Origin: Acuticoccus sp039034015
GTDB lineage: Bacteria; Pseudomonadota; Alphaproteobacteria; Rhizobiales; Amorphaceae
DNA: 64,000 nt
Direction: 5' to 3'
Assembly: GCA_039034015.1 (NCBI GenBank)
Contig: JBCCBM010000004.1
Span: 124,001-188,000 of the forward strand
The notes under the pieces were generated by a model, which worked only from the letters and a program-made list of their open reading frames with translations, had not been told where the DNA came from and searched no databases. Of the stretch, positions 1 through 7,503 are shown in pieces (the first letter of the stretch is position 1; every line of letters starts with the position of its first letter). The translations under genes were made by a program, and so were the position numbers.

Positions 1-523
1 GGAGCGTGGGGCCGAGCTTTTCCAGCATGCCCCAGACGGGGAAGTTGAAGGCGTTGATGTGGACCGCGACGCCCTGGAGCGGTGTTGCGATGTGTTGGCC
101 CATGAAGGTGCCGTTGCGGGAGAGTTGTTCGACGTTGCCGTCCACGTAGACCTTTGTGTCAGGGAGTTCGCGCCGGCCTTTTGAGGCGAAGACGGCAAGG
201 GTGGTGATGCCGCCGTCGATGTCGATCTTGTGGTCTTTGAGCGTGCCGCCGGTGGGGTAGGAGAGTTCGTAGAGTTCGTCTTTGTGTTCGCCAAGCTTGA
301 GCGCGACGGCTTTGAGCATTCGCGCGCGGTCGTGGAAGGTTTTTTCGCGTAAGCGCGGGCCGCCGATGGTCTTGGCGTGGGCGAGCATTGCGGCAACATC
401 GAGGGCGGCGTTGCCGGCTCTGGCAATGGGCTGGCCGGTGAGCGCATCTTCGATGAGGCGCGCGCCCTCGCCAGGGTCCACCCAGCGGCCGGCGGCGAAG
501 CTTTTGACGTCGATGAGGTCCAT
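1..523 (-). CDS. paaZ: PaaZ, ring-opening oxepin-CoA hydrolase/aldehyde dehydrogenase (N-terminal part)
   Basis: This is the N-terminal 174 residues or so of PaaZ; the gene continues past the left edge of the window. PaaZ opens the oxepin-CoA ring and oxidises the resulting semialdehyde in aerobic phenylacetate degradation. The start fits the family: a short lead (MDLIDVKSFAAGRW), then the segment HINAFNFPVWGMLEKLGPTL near residue 165, which is the hallmark N-terminal aldehyde-dehydrogenase stretch of PaaZ. GGITTLAVFASKGRRELPD also matches the family. The ATG is 9 bases after the end of hicB, in the same orientation as the paaABCDE genes upstream, so it is probably the distal gene of that transcript. 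The C-terminal hydratase domain is outside the window and cannot be judged. Confidence 0.88.
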   Translation of the reverse strand, partial: MDLIDVKSFAAGRWVDPGEGARLIEDALTGQPIARAGNAALDVAAMLAHAKTIGGPRLREKTFHDRARMLKAVALKLGEHKDELYELSYPTGGTLKDHKIDIDGGITTLAVFASKGRRELPDTKVYVDGNVEQLSRNGTFMGQHIATPLQGVAVHINAFNFPVWGMLEKLGPTL

Positions 524-532
524 GGGTGCGCC

Positions 533-787
533 TTACTGCGCCGGGAGGGGGAGGCGGGAGACCTGGATGATGCCCGGCCGGTCCCCCGGCTCGCGAGCGG
601 CTTCAAGGTCGCCGGGGTGCTCGTCAAAGCCCTCGTCGATCAGCTCTTGCAGGCTGTCGGCGGCGGCGATGAGCGCTTCGCCTTCGGTGCGGCCCTGGGC
701 GTTCACGTTTGGGCCGGGCACGACCACCGAATACCAGCCGCCGGCATCGGGTCCGTGGATGAGACAGGGGAAGTGCTGCCGTGTCAT
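533..787 (-). CDS. hicB: HicB-family antitoxin (pair 1)
   Basis: An 84-residue protein of the HicB antitoxin family, which neutralises the HicA mRNA interferase and usually also autoregulates the pair. The N-terminal half has the partially degraded RNase H-like HicB fold signature: a short strand with FPCLI, then GGWYSVVVPGPNVNAQGRTEGEALIAAADSL with the last helix running to DEGF. No clear C-terminal ribbon-helix-helix or HTH domain is visible, so it may be a short HicB lacking its own DNA-binding domain. It begins 12 bases after hicA and ends 9 bases before paaZ, placing the pair inside the phenylacetate operon. The family call is good; activity is inferred. Confidence 0.8.
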   Translation of the reverse strand: MTRQHFPCLIHGPDAGGWYSVVVPGPNVNAQGRTEGEALIAAADSLQELIDEGFDEHPGDLEAAREPGDRPGIIQVSRLPLPAQ

Positions 788-799
788 GTCAACACCCTT

Positions 800-979
800 T
801 CATTTGAAGCGGACGCCGGTCTGCTTTTCGATACTGCGCACCGTCCGCTCCGTCACCTCTGTATGCCGCGGAATGACGGAGATCTTCACACCGTCCTTAT
901 AAACCTTTGTGTGGCGGCCGCCTTCTTCGAACGTGAAGCCGGCTTCTTTCAACTGTCGCAAGATGTTCCTTCGCTTCAC
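800..979 (-). CDS. hicA: HicA-family mRNA interferase toxin (pair 1)
   Basis: A 59-residue protein starting at a GTG (977-979 on the plus strand). It belongs to the HicA double-stranded-RNA-binding-fold toxins, which cleave mRNA independently of ribosomes. Visible signature: MKRRNILRQLKEAGF, then EEGGRHTKVYKDG and the conserved PRHTEV segment ending in TVRSIEKQTGV. The histidine of GGRHTK is the position of the usual HicA catalytic His. The gene lies 15 bases after paaE and 12 bases before hicB, in the standard hicA-hicB order. It is closely similar to the second hicA at 26773-26952 (same length, shared MKRR, HTKVY, PRHTE and RQTGV-type ending). The other start options are poor, so the GTG is chosen. 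Confidence 0.85.
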   Translation of the reverse strand: MKRRNILRQLKEAGFTFEEGGRHTKVYKDGVKISVIPRHTEVTERTVRSIEKQTGVRFK

Positions 980-994
980 AGGCGGGCCGGTGCG

Positions 995-2059
995 CTATTG
1001 ATCGTAATCAACCGTGATGTGGTCGGTGATGGGGTAGGATTGGCACGACAGAATATAGCCGCAGCGGACTTCATAATCTTCCAGGGCGTGGTTGGCGGCC
1101 ATCTCGACCTCGCCGTCGAGGAGTTTGCACTTGCAGGTGGAGCAGACGCCCGCCTTGCAGGCATAGGGGGCGTCGAGGGCGTTGTCGAGCGCAGCGTCGA
1201 GGACGGACATGTCCTTGGGCATGGCGATGGTGCGGGTGGCGCCGTCAAGGGTGATGGCGGCGGCGATGGTGGGGGTTTTGGCGCCCGGGTCGGTGGTGGT
1301 TTTGCGGGCGAGGCGGCCGGGTTGGCCGGATGCGAAGAGTTCGAACTTGATTTGATGGTCTGAGAGGCCGTGGTCGCGGAGTGATTGCGCGATGGCAAGC
1401 ATCATGGGTTCGGGGCCGCAGATGAAAGCGGTGTCGACTGAGGTGATATCGATCCAATGCTTGAAGAGTTGTTCGCACTTTGCAGCGTCCACGCGGCCTT
1501 GGAAGAGGTCGATGTCTTGGGCGTCGCTCTCCAGGATGTGGATCACGTTGAGCCGGCCCATGAACGTGTTTTTGAGGGCCTCGAGCTCTTCGCGGAACAT
1601 GATCGTGTTCACGCCGCGGTTGGCGTAGACGAGGGTGAAGGTGGCGTGGGGCTCGTTCGTAAGGACGGTGGTGAGGATTGAGAGGACGGGCGTGATGCCG
1701 GAGCCGCCGGCAAAGCCGAGATAGGATTTTGCGCGCGCGGGCTCGATGGGGGTGTGAAAGTTGCCCATGGGGGGCATGGCGTCGAGTGTCATGCCGACGG
1801 TGAGTTCATCATTGGCGAAGGTGGAGAAGGCGCCGCCGGCGACCTTCTTGATGCCGACCTTCAAAACGCCCTCGTTGGTGCCGGCGCAGATGGAGTAGGA
1901 GCGGCGGATTTCCGTCCCCTCCAGTTGGCGGCGGAAGGTGAGGTATTGGCCCTGGATGAAGGGGATGGGGGTGCCGTCCACCGGTTCGAGGGTGACGACG
2001 ACGGCGTCGCGGATCGTCTTTTTGAGTTCTGTGACGCGCAGTTCGCGGAAGCGAGCCAT
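995..2059 (-). CDS. paaE: PaaE, reductase subunit of phenylacetyl-CoA epoxidase
   Basis: A 354-residue flavin/iron-sulfur reductase that passes electrons from NADPH to the PaaABC(D) di-iron oxygenase making the ring 1,2-epoxide of phenylacetyl-CoA. Domain order is an FAD-binding ferredoxin reductase barrel (RRSYSIC near residue 55), an NAD(P)-binding domain (FAGGSGITPVLSIL near 115, FICGPEPMM near 215), and a C-terminal plant-type [2Fe-2S] ferredoxin with ACKAGVCSTCKCK and a later CGYILSCQ cysteine. The ATG at 2059 lies 2 bases beyond the paaD stop. An upstream in-frame ATG at 2071 would overlap paaD and is less likely. The length is normal for the family. Confidence 0.93.
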   Translation of the reverse strand: MARFRELRVTELKKTIRDAVVVTLEPVDGTPIPFIQGQYLTFRRQLEGTEIRRSYSICAGTNEGVLKVGIKKVAGGAFSTFANDELTVGMTLDAMPPMGNFHTPIEPARAKSYLGFAGGSGITPVLSILTTVLTNEPHATFTLVYANRGVNTIMFREELEALKNTFMGRLNVIHILESDAQDIDLFQGRVDAAKCEQLFKHWIDITSVDTAFICGPEPMMLAIAQSLRDHGLSDHQIKFELFASGQPGRLARKTTTDPGAKTPTIAAAITLDGATRTIAMPKDMSVLDAALDNALDAPYACKAGVCSTCKCKLLDGEVEMAANHALEDYEVRCGYILSCQSYPITDHITVDYDQ

Positions 2060-2061
2060 GG

Positions 2062-2526
2062 TCAGATGCACTTAAAATAGTCGAACGGTTCCAGGCACGT
2101 GCGGCAGCGCCATTGCGCCTTGCACGGGGTGGAGCCGAATTGGCTCACGCGCTCGACATCGTCGCTGTGGCACAGGGGACAGCGGGAGGGGCCGCCGGCG
2201 GGGCGCGGGGGGGCAATGCCGTAGCGCTCCAGCTTTTCGCGGCCCTCGGCGGAAATCCAATCGGTGGTCCAGGGGGGCGCTAGTTGGCGCTCGATCCGGA
2301 ATGAGGGGACGCCGCGCTCGGTGAGGGCGCGCTCAACCTCCATCTGGATGACGCTGGTGGCGGGGCAGCCGGAGTAGGTGGGCGTGAGGGTGACGATGAG
2401 GGTGCCGTTCTCCACCCGAACGCTGCGGATGACGCCAAGATCGACCAGCGAAATCGCCGGGATTTCTGGGTCGGGCACCTCGGCGAGCCAGGCCCAGACG
2501 TCGTTCAGGGAAAGCGCCTCTACCAT
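2062..2526 (-). CDS. paaD: PaaD, phenylacetyl-CoA epoxidase accessory subunit
   Basis: A 154-residue PaaD/PaaJ protein with an N-terminal MIP18/DUF59-type domain (VPDPEIPAISLVDLGVI, then TPTYSGCPAT). The C-terminal zinc-ribbon-like part is CPLCHSDDVE ... CRTCLEPFDYFKC. The family is needed for in vivo function of the PaaABCE oxygenase, probably for iron-sulfur or di-iron centre maturation. The ATG at 2524-2526 overlaps the end of paaC (2520), a usual coupling in this operon. Upstream in-frame starts lie inside paaC and were not used. Confidence 0.92.
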   Translation of the reverse strand: MVEALSLNDVWAWLAEVPDPEIPAISLVDLGVIRSVRVENGTLIVTLTPTYSGCPATSVIQMEVERALTERGVPSFRIERQLAPPWTTDWISAEGREKLERYGIAPPRPAGGPSRCPLCHSDDVERVSQFGSTPCKAQWRCRTCLEPFDYFKCI

Positions 2527-3275
2527 TGGGCGCCGGGGTAGGCGCGCTGGAGCCACTGCATGCCGGTGAGCATGTGGCCCAAGTGTTCGGTGTGGCGCAC
2601 GCCGGTTTTGCCGCCGGTGTGGGCGAAGGGGTTTTTAGGCGGGGTGAGCGTTGCCTCAGTGAGGATTGGGCCGATGGCGGCGTTGAACGCGGCGCGGAGC
2701 GTCGCGGGGTTGGGGGCGGTGCCGGCGGCGGCCATGGCGGTGTCGATGGCGTCGGGCTCGAACATTTCGCCCACATAAGGCCACAGGCGGGTGAGGGCGG
2801 ACTGCATGCGGGCGTGGCTTTCGGCGGTGCCGTCGCCGAGCGCAATCACCGTCGAGGCGGAGCGTTCCGCGTGGTACGTGACCTCTTTGATGGATTTTTG
2901 TGCGATTTCGGAGATGCGTTGGTCGGCGCTCTCGGTGAGGGCGCGCAGCTGCGTGAGATGGAAGTGGTCAAAGAGGCATTGGCGCATCAGGGTGTGGCCA
3001 AAGTCGCCGTTGGGCTGCTCCACCAGGAGGAGATTGCGAAAGTCCCACACGTCACGCAGCATGGCGAGGTCGTCAGCGCTGCGGCCCTTGCCCTCCACCT
3101 CGCCCGCAAGGCCGAGCCACAGTTGGGTTTGGCCGATGAGGTCGAGCGCGATGTTGGCGAGCGCGATGTCCTCCTCCAGAACGGGCGCCTTGCCGCACCA
3201 TTCGGAGAGGCGATGGCCCAGCACCAGGGTGTTGTCGCCCATCCGGCACAGGAATTCGAAGGTTTCTTCGCTCAC
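2520..3275 (-). CDS. paaC: PaaC, structural subunit of phenylacetyl-CoA epoxidase
   Basis: A 251-residue ferritin-like helical protein and partner of PaaA in the oxygenase heterodimer. PaaC is the non-catalytic paralogue. Visible family traits are FLCRMGDNTLVLGHRLSEW near the start, EEDIALANIALDLIGQ, then a DDLAMLRD/NLLLVEQPNGDF stretch and HTLMRQ. It starts at GTG 3275, which overlaps the stop of paaB (the bases read ATGTGAGC), and its end overlaps the ATG of paaD. The longer open frame upstream is the shadow of paaB. Confidence 0.92.
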   Translation of the reverse strand: MSEETFEFLCRMGDNTLVLGHRLSEWCGKAPVLEEDIALANIALDLIGQTQLWLGLAGEVEGKGRSADDLAMLRDVWDFRNLLLVEQPNGDFGHTLMRQCLFDHFHLTQLRALTESADQRISEIAQKSIKEVTYHAERSASTVIALGDGTAESHARMQSALTRLWPYVGEMFEPDAIDTAMAAAGTAPNPATLRAAFNAAIGPILTEATLTPPKNPFAHTGGKTGVRHTEHLGHMLTGMQWLQRAYPGAQW

Positions 3276-3580
3276 ATGGCCCCCACATCGTCGGGGATGT
3301 CGAAGAAGGTGGGGTGGCGGTAGGCCTTTGTTTCGGCGGGGTCGAACATGGGGCCCTGCTTGGTGGGGGCGGAGGCGGTGATGTCGGTCGCTTGCACCAC
3401 CCAGATGGAAACGCCCTCGTTGCGGCGGGTGTAGACATCGCGCGCGTTGTGGATGGCGGCCTCCGCGTTTGCGGCGTGGAGGGAGCCGACGTGGCGGTGC
3501 GCGAGGCCGTGTTGGCCGCGGATGAAGATTTCCCACAGGGGCCATTCGCGGCGGGGGGGCTCTGTGCTCTCGTTGCTCAT
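3272..3580 (-). CDS. paaB: PaaB, phenylacetyl-CoA epoxidase subunit
   Basis: A 102-residue protein matching PaaB, the small subunit that holds together the PaaAC heterodimers. Seen: REWPLWEIFIRGQHGLAHRH near the start, GSLHAANAEAAIHNARDVYTRR, and EGVSIWVV. These are the conserved blocks of the family. The ATG at 3578-3580 lies 4 bases after the VOC gene stop. Another ATG at 3610 would extend the protein into that gene and adds no family sequence. Its last codon and stop overlap the paaC GTG. Confidence 0.93.
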   Translation of the reverse strand: MSNESTEPPRREWPLWEIFIRGQHGLAHRHVGSLHAANAEAAIHNARDVYTRRNEGVSIWVVQATDITASAPTKQGPMFDPAETKAYRHPTFFDIPDDVGAM

Positions 3581-3584
3581 GGGG

Positions 3585-3986
3585 TCAGCCTTTGCCGCGA
3601 TTGTCGCCAAGGCCGGGGCCGGGCACGGGGTTCAGCGCTTGGCCAAAGGCGATGCGGTGGCCGTCGGGGTCGATGATGTCAAAATCGATGCAGCCGTAGT
3701 CTTTGGGGCGGTGCATGTCGGTGGGGGCAAGGCCGTCGGCGGTGAATTCTGCGCGCAGGGTTTTCGCGTCGGAGACGTAGATGTAGGCGGCCCACCAGGC
3801 GTTTTTGGCCGGGCTCTCAGCGTGGGTGAGGCCGAGGGTGACGTCGCCGCGCTGCACGATCGTGAATTTTGGGACGCCGCCGTCCAGCCAGGGGCCGTGG
3901 TCGGCAAAGCCGAGGCGGGCGTAAAAATTTGTGGCGGCGGCAACGTCGCGCACTTCGAGGATGGGCATGGCGCGGTGGGTGGTCAT
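3585..3986 (-). CDS. VOC (glyoxalase/bleomycin-resistance fold) protein inside the paa operon
   Basis: A 133-residue protein of the vicinal oxygen chelate fold. It opens with MPILEVRDVAAATNFYARLGF, the typical beta-alpha-beta start, and has GVPKFTIVQRGDVTLGL and near the end YGCIDFDIIDPDGHRIAFGQ. Members bind metal or sequester small ligands, and the residue pattern resembles bleomycin-resistance-type members. The gene is tightly coupled: its ATG overlaps the paaA stop (ATGA), and its stop is 4 bases before paaB. A VOC gene between paaA and paaB is not part of the standard set. A role in handling reactive epoxide or CoA intermediates, or inhibitor resistance, is a guess from position only. 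Confidence 0.8.
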   Translation of the reverse strand: MTTHRAMPILEVRDVAAATNFYARLGFADHGPWLDGGVPKFTIVQRGDVTLGLTHAESPAKNAWWAAYIYVSDAKTLRAEFTADGLAPTDMHRPKDYGCIDFDIIDPDGHRIAFGQALNPVPGPGLGDNRGKG

Positions 3987-4960
3987 TCGGCGGCCATGGG
4001 GATGGCGCGCTTTTTCTGTGCGTGGGCGAGCATGCCTTCGCGGACCCAGGCGCCATCGTCCCACGCTTTGTTGCGGGCCTCCAGGCGCTCGGTGTTGCAG
4101 GGGCCGTTGCCTTTGATGACGGCGAAGAACTCGGACCAGTCAGGCTCGGAAAAGTCGTAGTGGCCGCGCGCGTCGTTCCAGGTGAGGTCGGGGTCGGGGA
4201 CGGTGAGGCCGAGATATTCGGCCTGGGGCACGGTTTGGTCGACAAATTTTTGCCGCAGCTCGTCGTTCGTGTTCATTTTAATTTTCCACGCCATGGATTG
4301 GGCGGAGTGAACACTGTCTTTGTCGGACGGGCCGAACATCATCAACGACGGGAACCAGAAGCGGTTCAGTGCGTCTTGCGCCATTTTCTTTTGCGCGTCG
4401 GTGCCTTTTGCCATCTTCATCATGATGTCAAAGCCCTGACGCTGGTGAAAGCTTTCCTCTTTGCAGATGCGGACCATGGCGCGGGCATAGGGCCCGTAGG
4501 ATGTGCGCTGGAGGGGCACCTGGTTCATGATCGCCGCGCCATCCACCAGCCAGCCGACGGCGCCCATGTCGGCCCAGGTGAGCGTTGGGTAGTTGAAGAT
4601 AGACGAGTATTTCATCCGCCCGTCGAGGAGCATTTCGGTGAGCTCGTCGCGGGAGATGCCGAGGGTCTCGGCGGCGCAGTAGAGGTAGAGGCCGTGGCCG
4701 GCTTCGTCTTGCACTTTGGCAAGGAGGATGGCCTTGCGCTCCAGGGTGGGCGCGCGGGTGATCCAGTTGCCCTCGGGCAATTGGCCGACAATTTCGGAGT
4801 GCGCGTGCTGGCCAATTTGGCGGATGAGGGTTTTGCGGTAGGCCTCGGGCATCCAGTCGCGGGGCTCGACCTTTTCGCCCGCATCGATGCGCGCTTGGAA
4901 GGCGGCCAGCTTGTCGGGATCGTCGTGCGACGCTTCTGATTTCACCAACTGGGCGTACAT
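3983..4960 (-). CDS. paaA: PaaA, catalytic di-iron subunit of phenylacetyl-CoA epoxidase
   Basis: A 325-residue oxygenase subunit that carries the di-iron centre converting phenylacetyl-CoA to its 1,2-epoxide. The family metal-binding motifs are visible: DEAGH at residues 85-89 and KEESFH further on. GNWITRAPTLERKAILLAKVQDEAGHG and SYGPYARAM-type blocks also fit. Length and start agree with known PaaA. It is the first gene of the operon, 19 bases downstream of a PaaR-like operator, and its stop overlaps the VOC gene. Confidence 0.95.
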   Translation of the reverse strand: MYAQLVKSEASHDDPDKLAAFQARIDAGEKVEPRDWMPEAYRKTLIRQIGQHAHSEIVGQLPEGNWITRAPTLERKAILLAKVQDEAGHGLYLYCAAETLGISRDELTEMLLDGRMKYSSIFNYPTLTWADMGAVGWLVDGAAIMNQVPLQRTSYGPYARAMVRICKEESFHQRQGFDIMMKMAKGTDAQKKMAQDALNRFWFPSLMMFGPSDKDSVHSAQSMAWKIKMNTNDELRQKFVDQTVPQAEYLGLTVPDPDLTWNDARGHYDFSEPDWSEFFAVIKGNGPCNTERLEARNKAWDDGAWVREGMLAHAQKKRAIPMAAE

Positions 4961-4979
4961 TTTGTGCTCCGCTCGCGAA

Positions 4980-4997
4980 TAACCGACCGCTCGGTCA
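4980..4997 (-). promoter_or_regulatory. PaaR-type operator upstream of paaA
   Basis: An 18-base imperfect palindrome, TAACCGACCGCTCGGTCA, matching itself in reverse complement at 14 of 18 positions. ACCGACCG/CGGTCGGT is the recognised core of TetR-type PaaR operators. It sits directly downstream (in the paaA direction) of a possible -10 box, so a bound repressor would cover the start of transcription. It lies only about 90 bases from the divergent kinase gene. No paaR gene is in the window. Confidence 0.7.
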
Positions 4998-4998
4998 A

Positions 4999-5025
4999 TT
5001 TATAGCGCACCGCGCCAGTCTGCAA
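4999..5025 (-). promoter_or_regulatory. Probable paaA promoter
   Basis: On the minus strand, TTGCAG (5020-5025) and TATAAA (4999-5004) are spaced by 15 bases, or CTTGCA by 16. The -10-like box abuts the PaaR-type operator. The spacing is a little short, so the exact -35 is uncertain; the TATAAA is the stronger half. Confidence 0.45.
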
Positions 5026-5089
5026 GGTGGACGCCTTCGCGCGCGCAGCGCCCCGTGCGATGCTGGCCGCGACGAGGGGGAGCGCGCCG

Positions 5090-6523
5090 GTGGCCGACCG
5101 ATTTTTGAGCATCGACCTTGGCACCACATCGGTGAAGGCGGGCGTGTTTTCTGATGGCGGGCGGCAGTTGGACGCCTTCGCCGCGTCCTACGCCAGCACG
5201 CGAACCAGCGATGGCCGGTGCGAACAAGACCCGGGCGATTGGATGCGCCTGATTGATGCGGCGCTGGAAACGTTCGACCTTGCGGGCGTGCGCGGCGGCG
5301 CGTTGACGAGCCAGGTGAACACCCACGTTTTTGTGGATGCCGCCGGTGCGCCGCTGATGCCGGCCATCACCTGGCAGGACACGCGGGCCGCCGCGGAGGC
5401 CGCCGAACTTGATGCGATAGTGAGCGCGCAAGACAAGATCGCGTGGCTTGGCGCGCCGATCCCCATCGATGCGTCCCACCCGCTGTCGCGCATGAAATGG
5501 GTGGCGCGACACCGGCCGGATGTTTGGCAGAAGACGGCGCACGTTTTGTTGCCGAAGGATTTTGCGCTTTGGCATCTGACGGGGGCGCGGGCGACGGATC
5601 CTTTGTCAAATTTTGGCTTGGTGGGGCCGGCGGGGCGCGTGGTGCCAGAGCTTGCCGCGCTCGTGCCGGGGGCGGCGGAGCGGCTATTGCCGGTGCGGCC
5701 GATCACGGATGTTGTTGGGGAGACCCGCGCGGGGGTGCCGATGGCGAACGCCTCCATGGACGGCTGGGTGGGGCTTTTGGGGGCGGGGGCGTGCCGGGAG
5801 GGGGCGTTTGTGTACCTCAGCGGCACCAGCGAAATTTTGGGGGCGGCCTCCCAGACCGTCACAAACGCGCCGGGGATCGTTGTGTTTTGTGAGGCGGAGG
5901 GGTTGCGGCTTCATGCGGGGCCGACGCAATCGGGCGGGGCGTCGGCGGCTTGGTTTTGTGAGGCGGCGGGCGTTTCGCTGGGCGAAATGGCGGGTCTTGC
6001 GGCGGGAGCGGATGGGCGCGCACCGCTCTTTTTGCCGCAGCTTTCGGGGGAGCGGGCCCCGCTGTGGCAGCCGCACCTTCGGGGCGCGTTCTTGGGGCTT
6101 GATGGGGCGATGGGCCCCGGCGAGCTGGCGCGCGCGGTTTATGAGGGCGTGGCGCTGTCGGCGCGGCATGTTTTGGGGGCGATGGAGGCCTCGGCGGGCG
6201 GCGTGAGCGACCGGCTGATGTGCGGCGGGGGCGGCTTTGCGCCCCATGTTTGGGGGCAAATCCGGGCGGATATTTTGCAGCGGCCGCTGGAGCGGCTTGC
6301 GGTTCGTGAGGCGGGGCTTCTGGGGGCGGCGGCGGTTGCGATTGTGGCGTCTGGCGCGGCCCCGTCGCTCGCGCACGCGCATCGGCCGTTTGAACGGTTT
6401 GACGCGACCTTTGAGCCGGACCCTGCGCAGAAGGGGCGCGCGGACGACCTTTTTGGCATTTATTGCGATGCGATTGCGGCAAACGCGTCGCTGGGTGAGC
6501 GCCTTGGAGCGCTGCCTGTATGA
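5090..6523 (+). CDS. FGGY-family carbohydrate/polyol kinase
   Basis: A 477-residue kinase of the FGGY family (xylulokinase-like), which phosphorylates a sugar, polyol or related alcohol with ATP. Seen: N-terminal phosphate-binding SIDLGTTSVKAGVF, TWQDTRA in the middle, YLSGTSEILG, LPQLSGERAPLW and LRGAFLGLDG. The C-terminal CGGGGFAPHVWGQIRADIL is the ADP-binding segment. The GTG at 5090 is preferred because a purine-rich site (GAGGGGGA, about 5074) precedes it; in-frame ATGs at 5027 and 5060 add non-family residues. It heads a plus-strand set of binding protein, ATPase, permease and SIS protein, so its substrate is probably what that importer carries. The exact sugar cannot be read from the sequence. 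Confidence 0.85.
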   Translation: MADRFLSIDLGTTSVKAGVFSDGGRQLDAFAASYASTRTSDGRCEQDPGDWMRLIDAALETFDLAGVRGGALTSQVNTHVFVDAAGAPLMPAITWQDTRAAAEAAELDAIVSAQDKIAWLGAPIPIDASHPLSRMKWVARHRPDVWQKTAHVLLPKDFALWHLTGARATDPLSNFGLVGPAGRVVPELAALVPGAAERLLPVRPITDVVGETRAGVPMANASMDGWVGLLGAGACREGAFVYLSGTSEILGAASQTVTNAPGIVVFCEAEGLRLHAGPTQSGGASAAWFCEAAGVSLGEMAGLAAGADGRAPLFLPQLSGERAPLWQPHLRGAFLGLDGAMGPGELARAVYEGVALSARHVLGAMEASAGGVSDRLMCGGGGFAPHVWGQIRADILQRPLERLAVREAGLLGAAAVAIVASGAAPSLAHAHRPFERFDATFEPDPAQKGRADDLFGIYCDAIAANASLGERLGALPV

Positions 6524-6594
6524 TCCCGTTCGTCATCGGCGCGAAGATCGGCTACGCAGGGGCGAGAAAAGACCTGACGGGAAGGACGCGGCGC

Positions 6595-7503
6595 ATGATG
6601 ACACGGATTTTGACGGCGGTTGCCGCAACGCTGGCCGCCGGCGCGGCGCTCGCGCAAGATGTGACGGTGGTGACGCCCTACCTCGCGCAGCCGGGCACGC
6701 AAATGTACCTGGAAGGGTTTGAGGCCGAGGCGGAAAAGGCCGGCTGGGACGTCAACGTCATCGACACCGCCGGCGATGTGGCCGCCGTGATCTCGCGCAT
6801 TGAAGACGCGGTGACGCAAAACGTGGATGCCATCGTCATCAATGTGGATCCGGCGCAGGTGGCGGTGGGGCTTCAGGCGGCGTCCGATGCGGGGATCCCG
6901 GTGATTGGCATGGATTCTGGGACCGATCCGCTGCTCTACACCAACGTCACCTCCAACGGGTACGCGATGGCGGCGGAGACGGCCGTCTTTGTGGCCAACG
7001 AGATTGGCGCCGCGGGCAATGTGGTGATGTTCGTGTTTGATGCGTTTCCGCCGGTGCAAATCCGCGGTGTGATTGCCGATGCCGTGTTTGGCAACTTTCC
7101 GGATATCGATGTGCTCGATCGCATCACGCCCGATGTGCAGGATGGCGGGATTGCTGATAGCCGGGCGAAGATGGAAGCGGTGCTGGCGGCAAACCCTGAG
7201 GCCGGGAGCATTAAGGCCGTGTGGGCCGCGTGGGACCAGCCGGCTTTGGGCGCGATGATGGCGATTGAAGACGCGGGCCGGGCCGATGAGGGCATTGTGA
7301 TTGTGGGCATGGATGCGAACCCGCAGGCGCGCGACGCGATTGCCAAGGGCGGCAATTTTAAGGCGTCGATGGCGCAGGACTTTCAAGGGATTGGCGCGGC
7401 TGTGGCGGTGGCGACAGCGCGCGCGATTGCGGGTGAGCCGAGCGCCCAGAGCGTCACCTTTGTGCCCACAGAGCTGATCACTTCGGCCAACGTTTCGCGG
7501 TGA
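6595..7503 (+). CDS. Periplasmic sugar-binding protein of a ribose-type ABC importer (system 1)
   Basis: A 302-residue type I periplasmic binding protein (RbsB/Peripla_BP_4 group). It has a clear signal peptide (MMTRILTAVAATLAAGAALA, cleavage after ALA) and then VTVVTPYLAQPG. The repeating Rossmann-like lobes are marked by VDAIVINVDPAQ and GIPVIGMDSG, and the hinge-proximal VGMDANPQARDAIAKG is visible. An upstream ATG at 6520 overlaps the kinase stop and would add 25 residues before the signal peptide. That start could matter for coupling, but the ATG at 6595, with GGAAGG just before it, is the better start. The gene is followed immediately by its ATPase. Confidence 0.88.
   Translation: MMTRILTAVAATLAAGAALAQDVTVVTPYLAQPGTQMYLEGFEAEAEKAGWDVNVIDTAGDVAAVISRIEDAVTQNVDAIVINVDPAQVAVGLQAASDAGIPVIGMDSGTDPLLYTNVTSNGYAMAAETAVFVANEIGAAGNVVMFVFDAFPPVQIRGVIADAVFGNFPDIDVLDRITPDVQDGGIADSRAKMEAVLAANPEAGSIKAVWAAWDQPALGAMMAIEDAGRADEGIVIVGMDANPQARDAIAKGGNFKASMAQDFQGIGAAVAVATARAIAGEPSAQSVTFVPTELITSANVSR

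Noticed and set aside
282..902. Plus-strand reading frames opposite paaZ, hicB and hicA
   Set aside because: Low-complexity, no family features. They are antisense shadows of strong genes in a high-GC sequence.
2520..3545. A long frame extending paaC upstream to 3545
   Set aside because: The extension is proline/arginine-rich and lies across paaB. The GTG at 3275 fits the family start.
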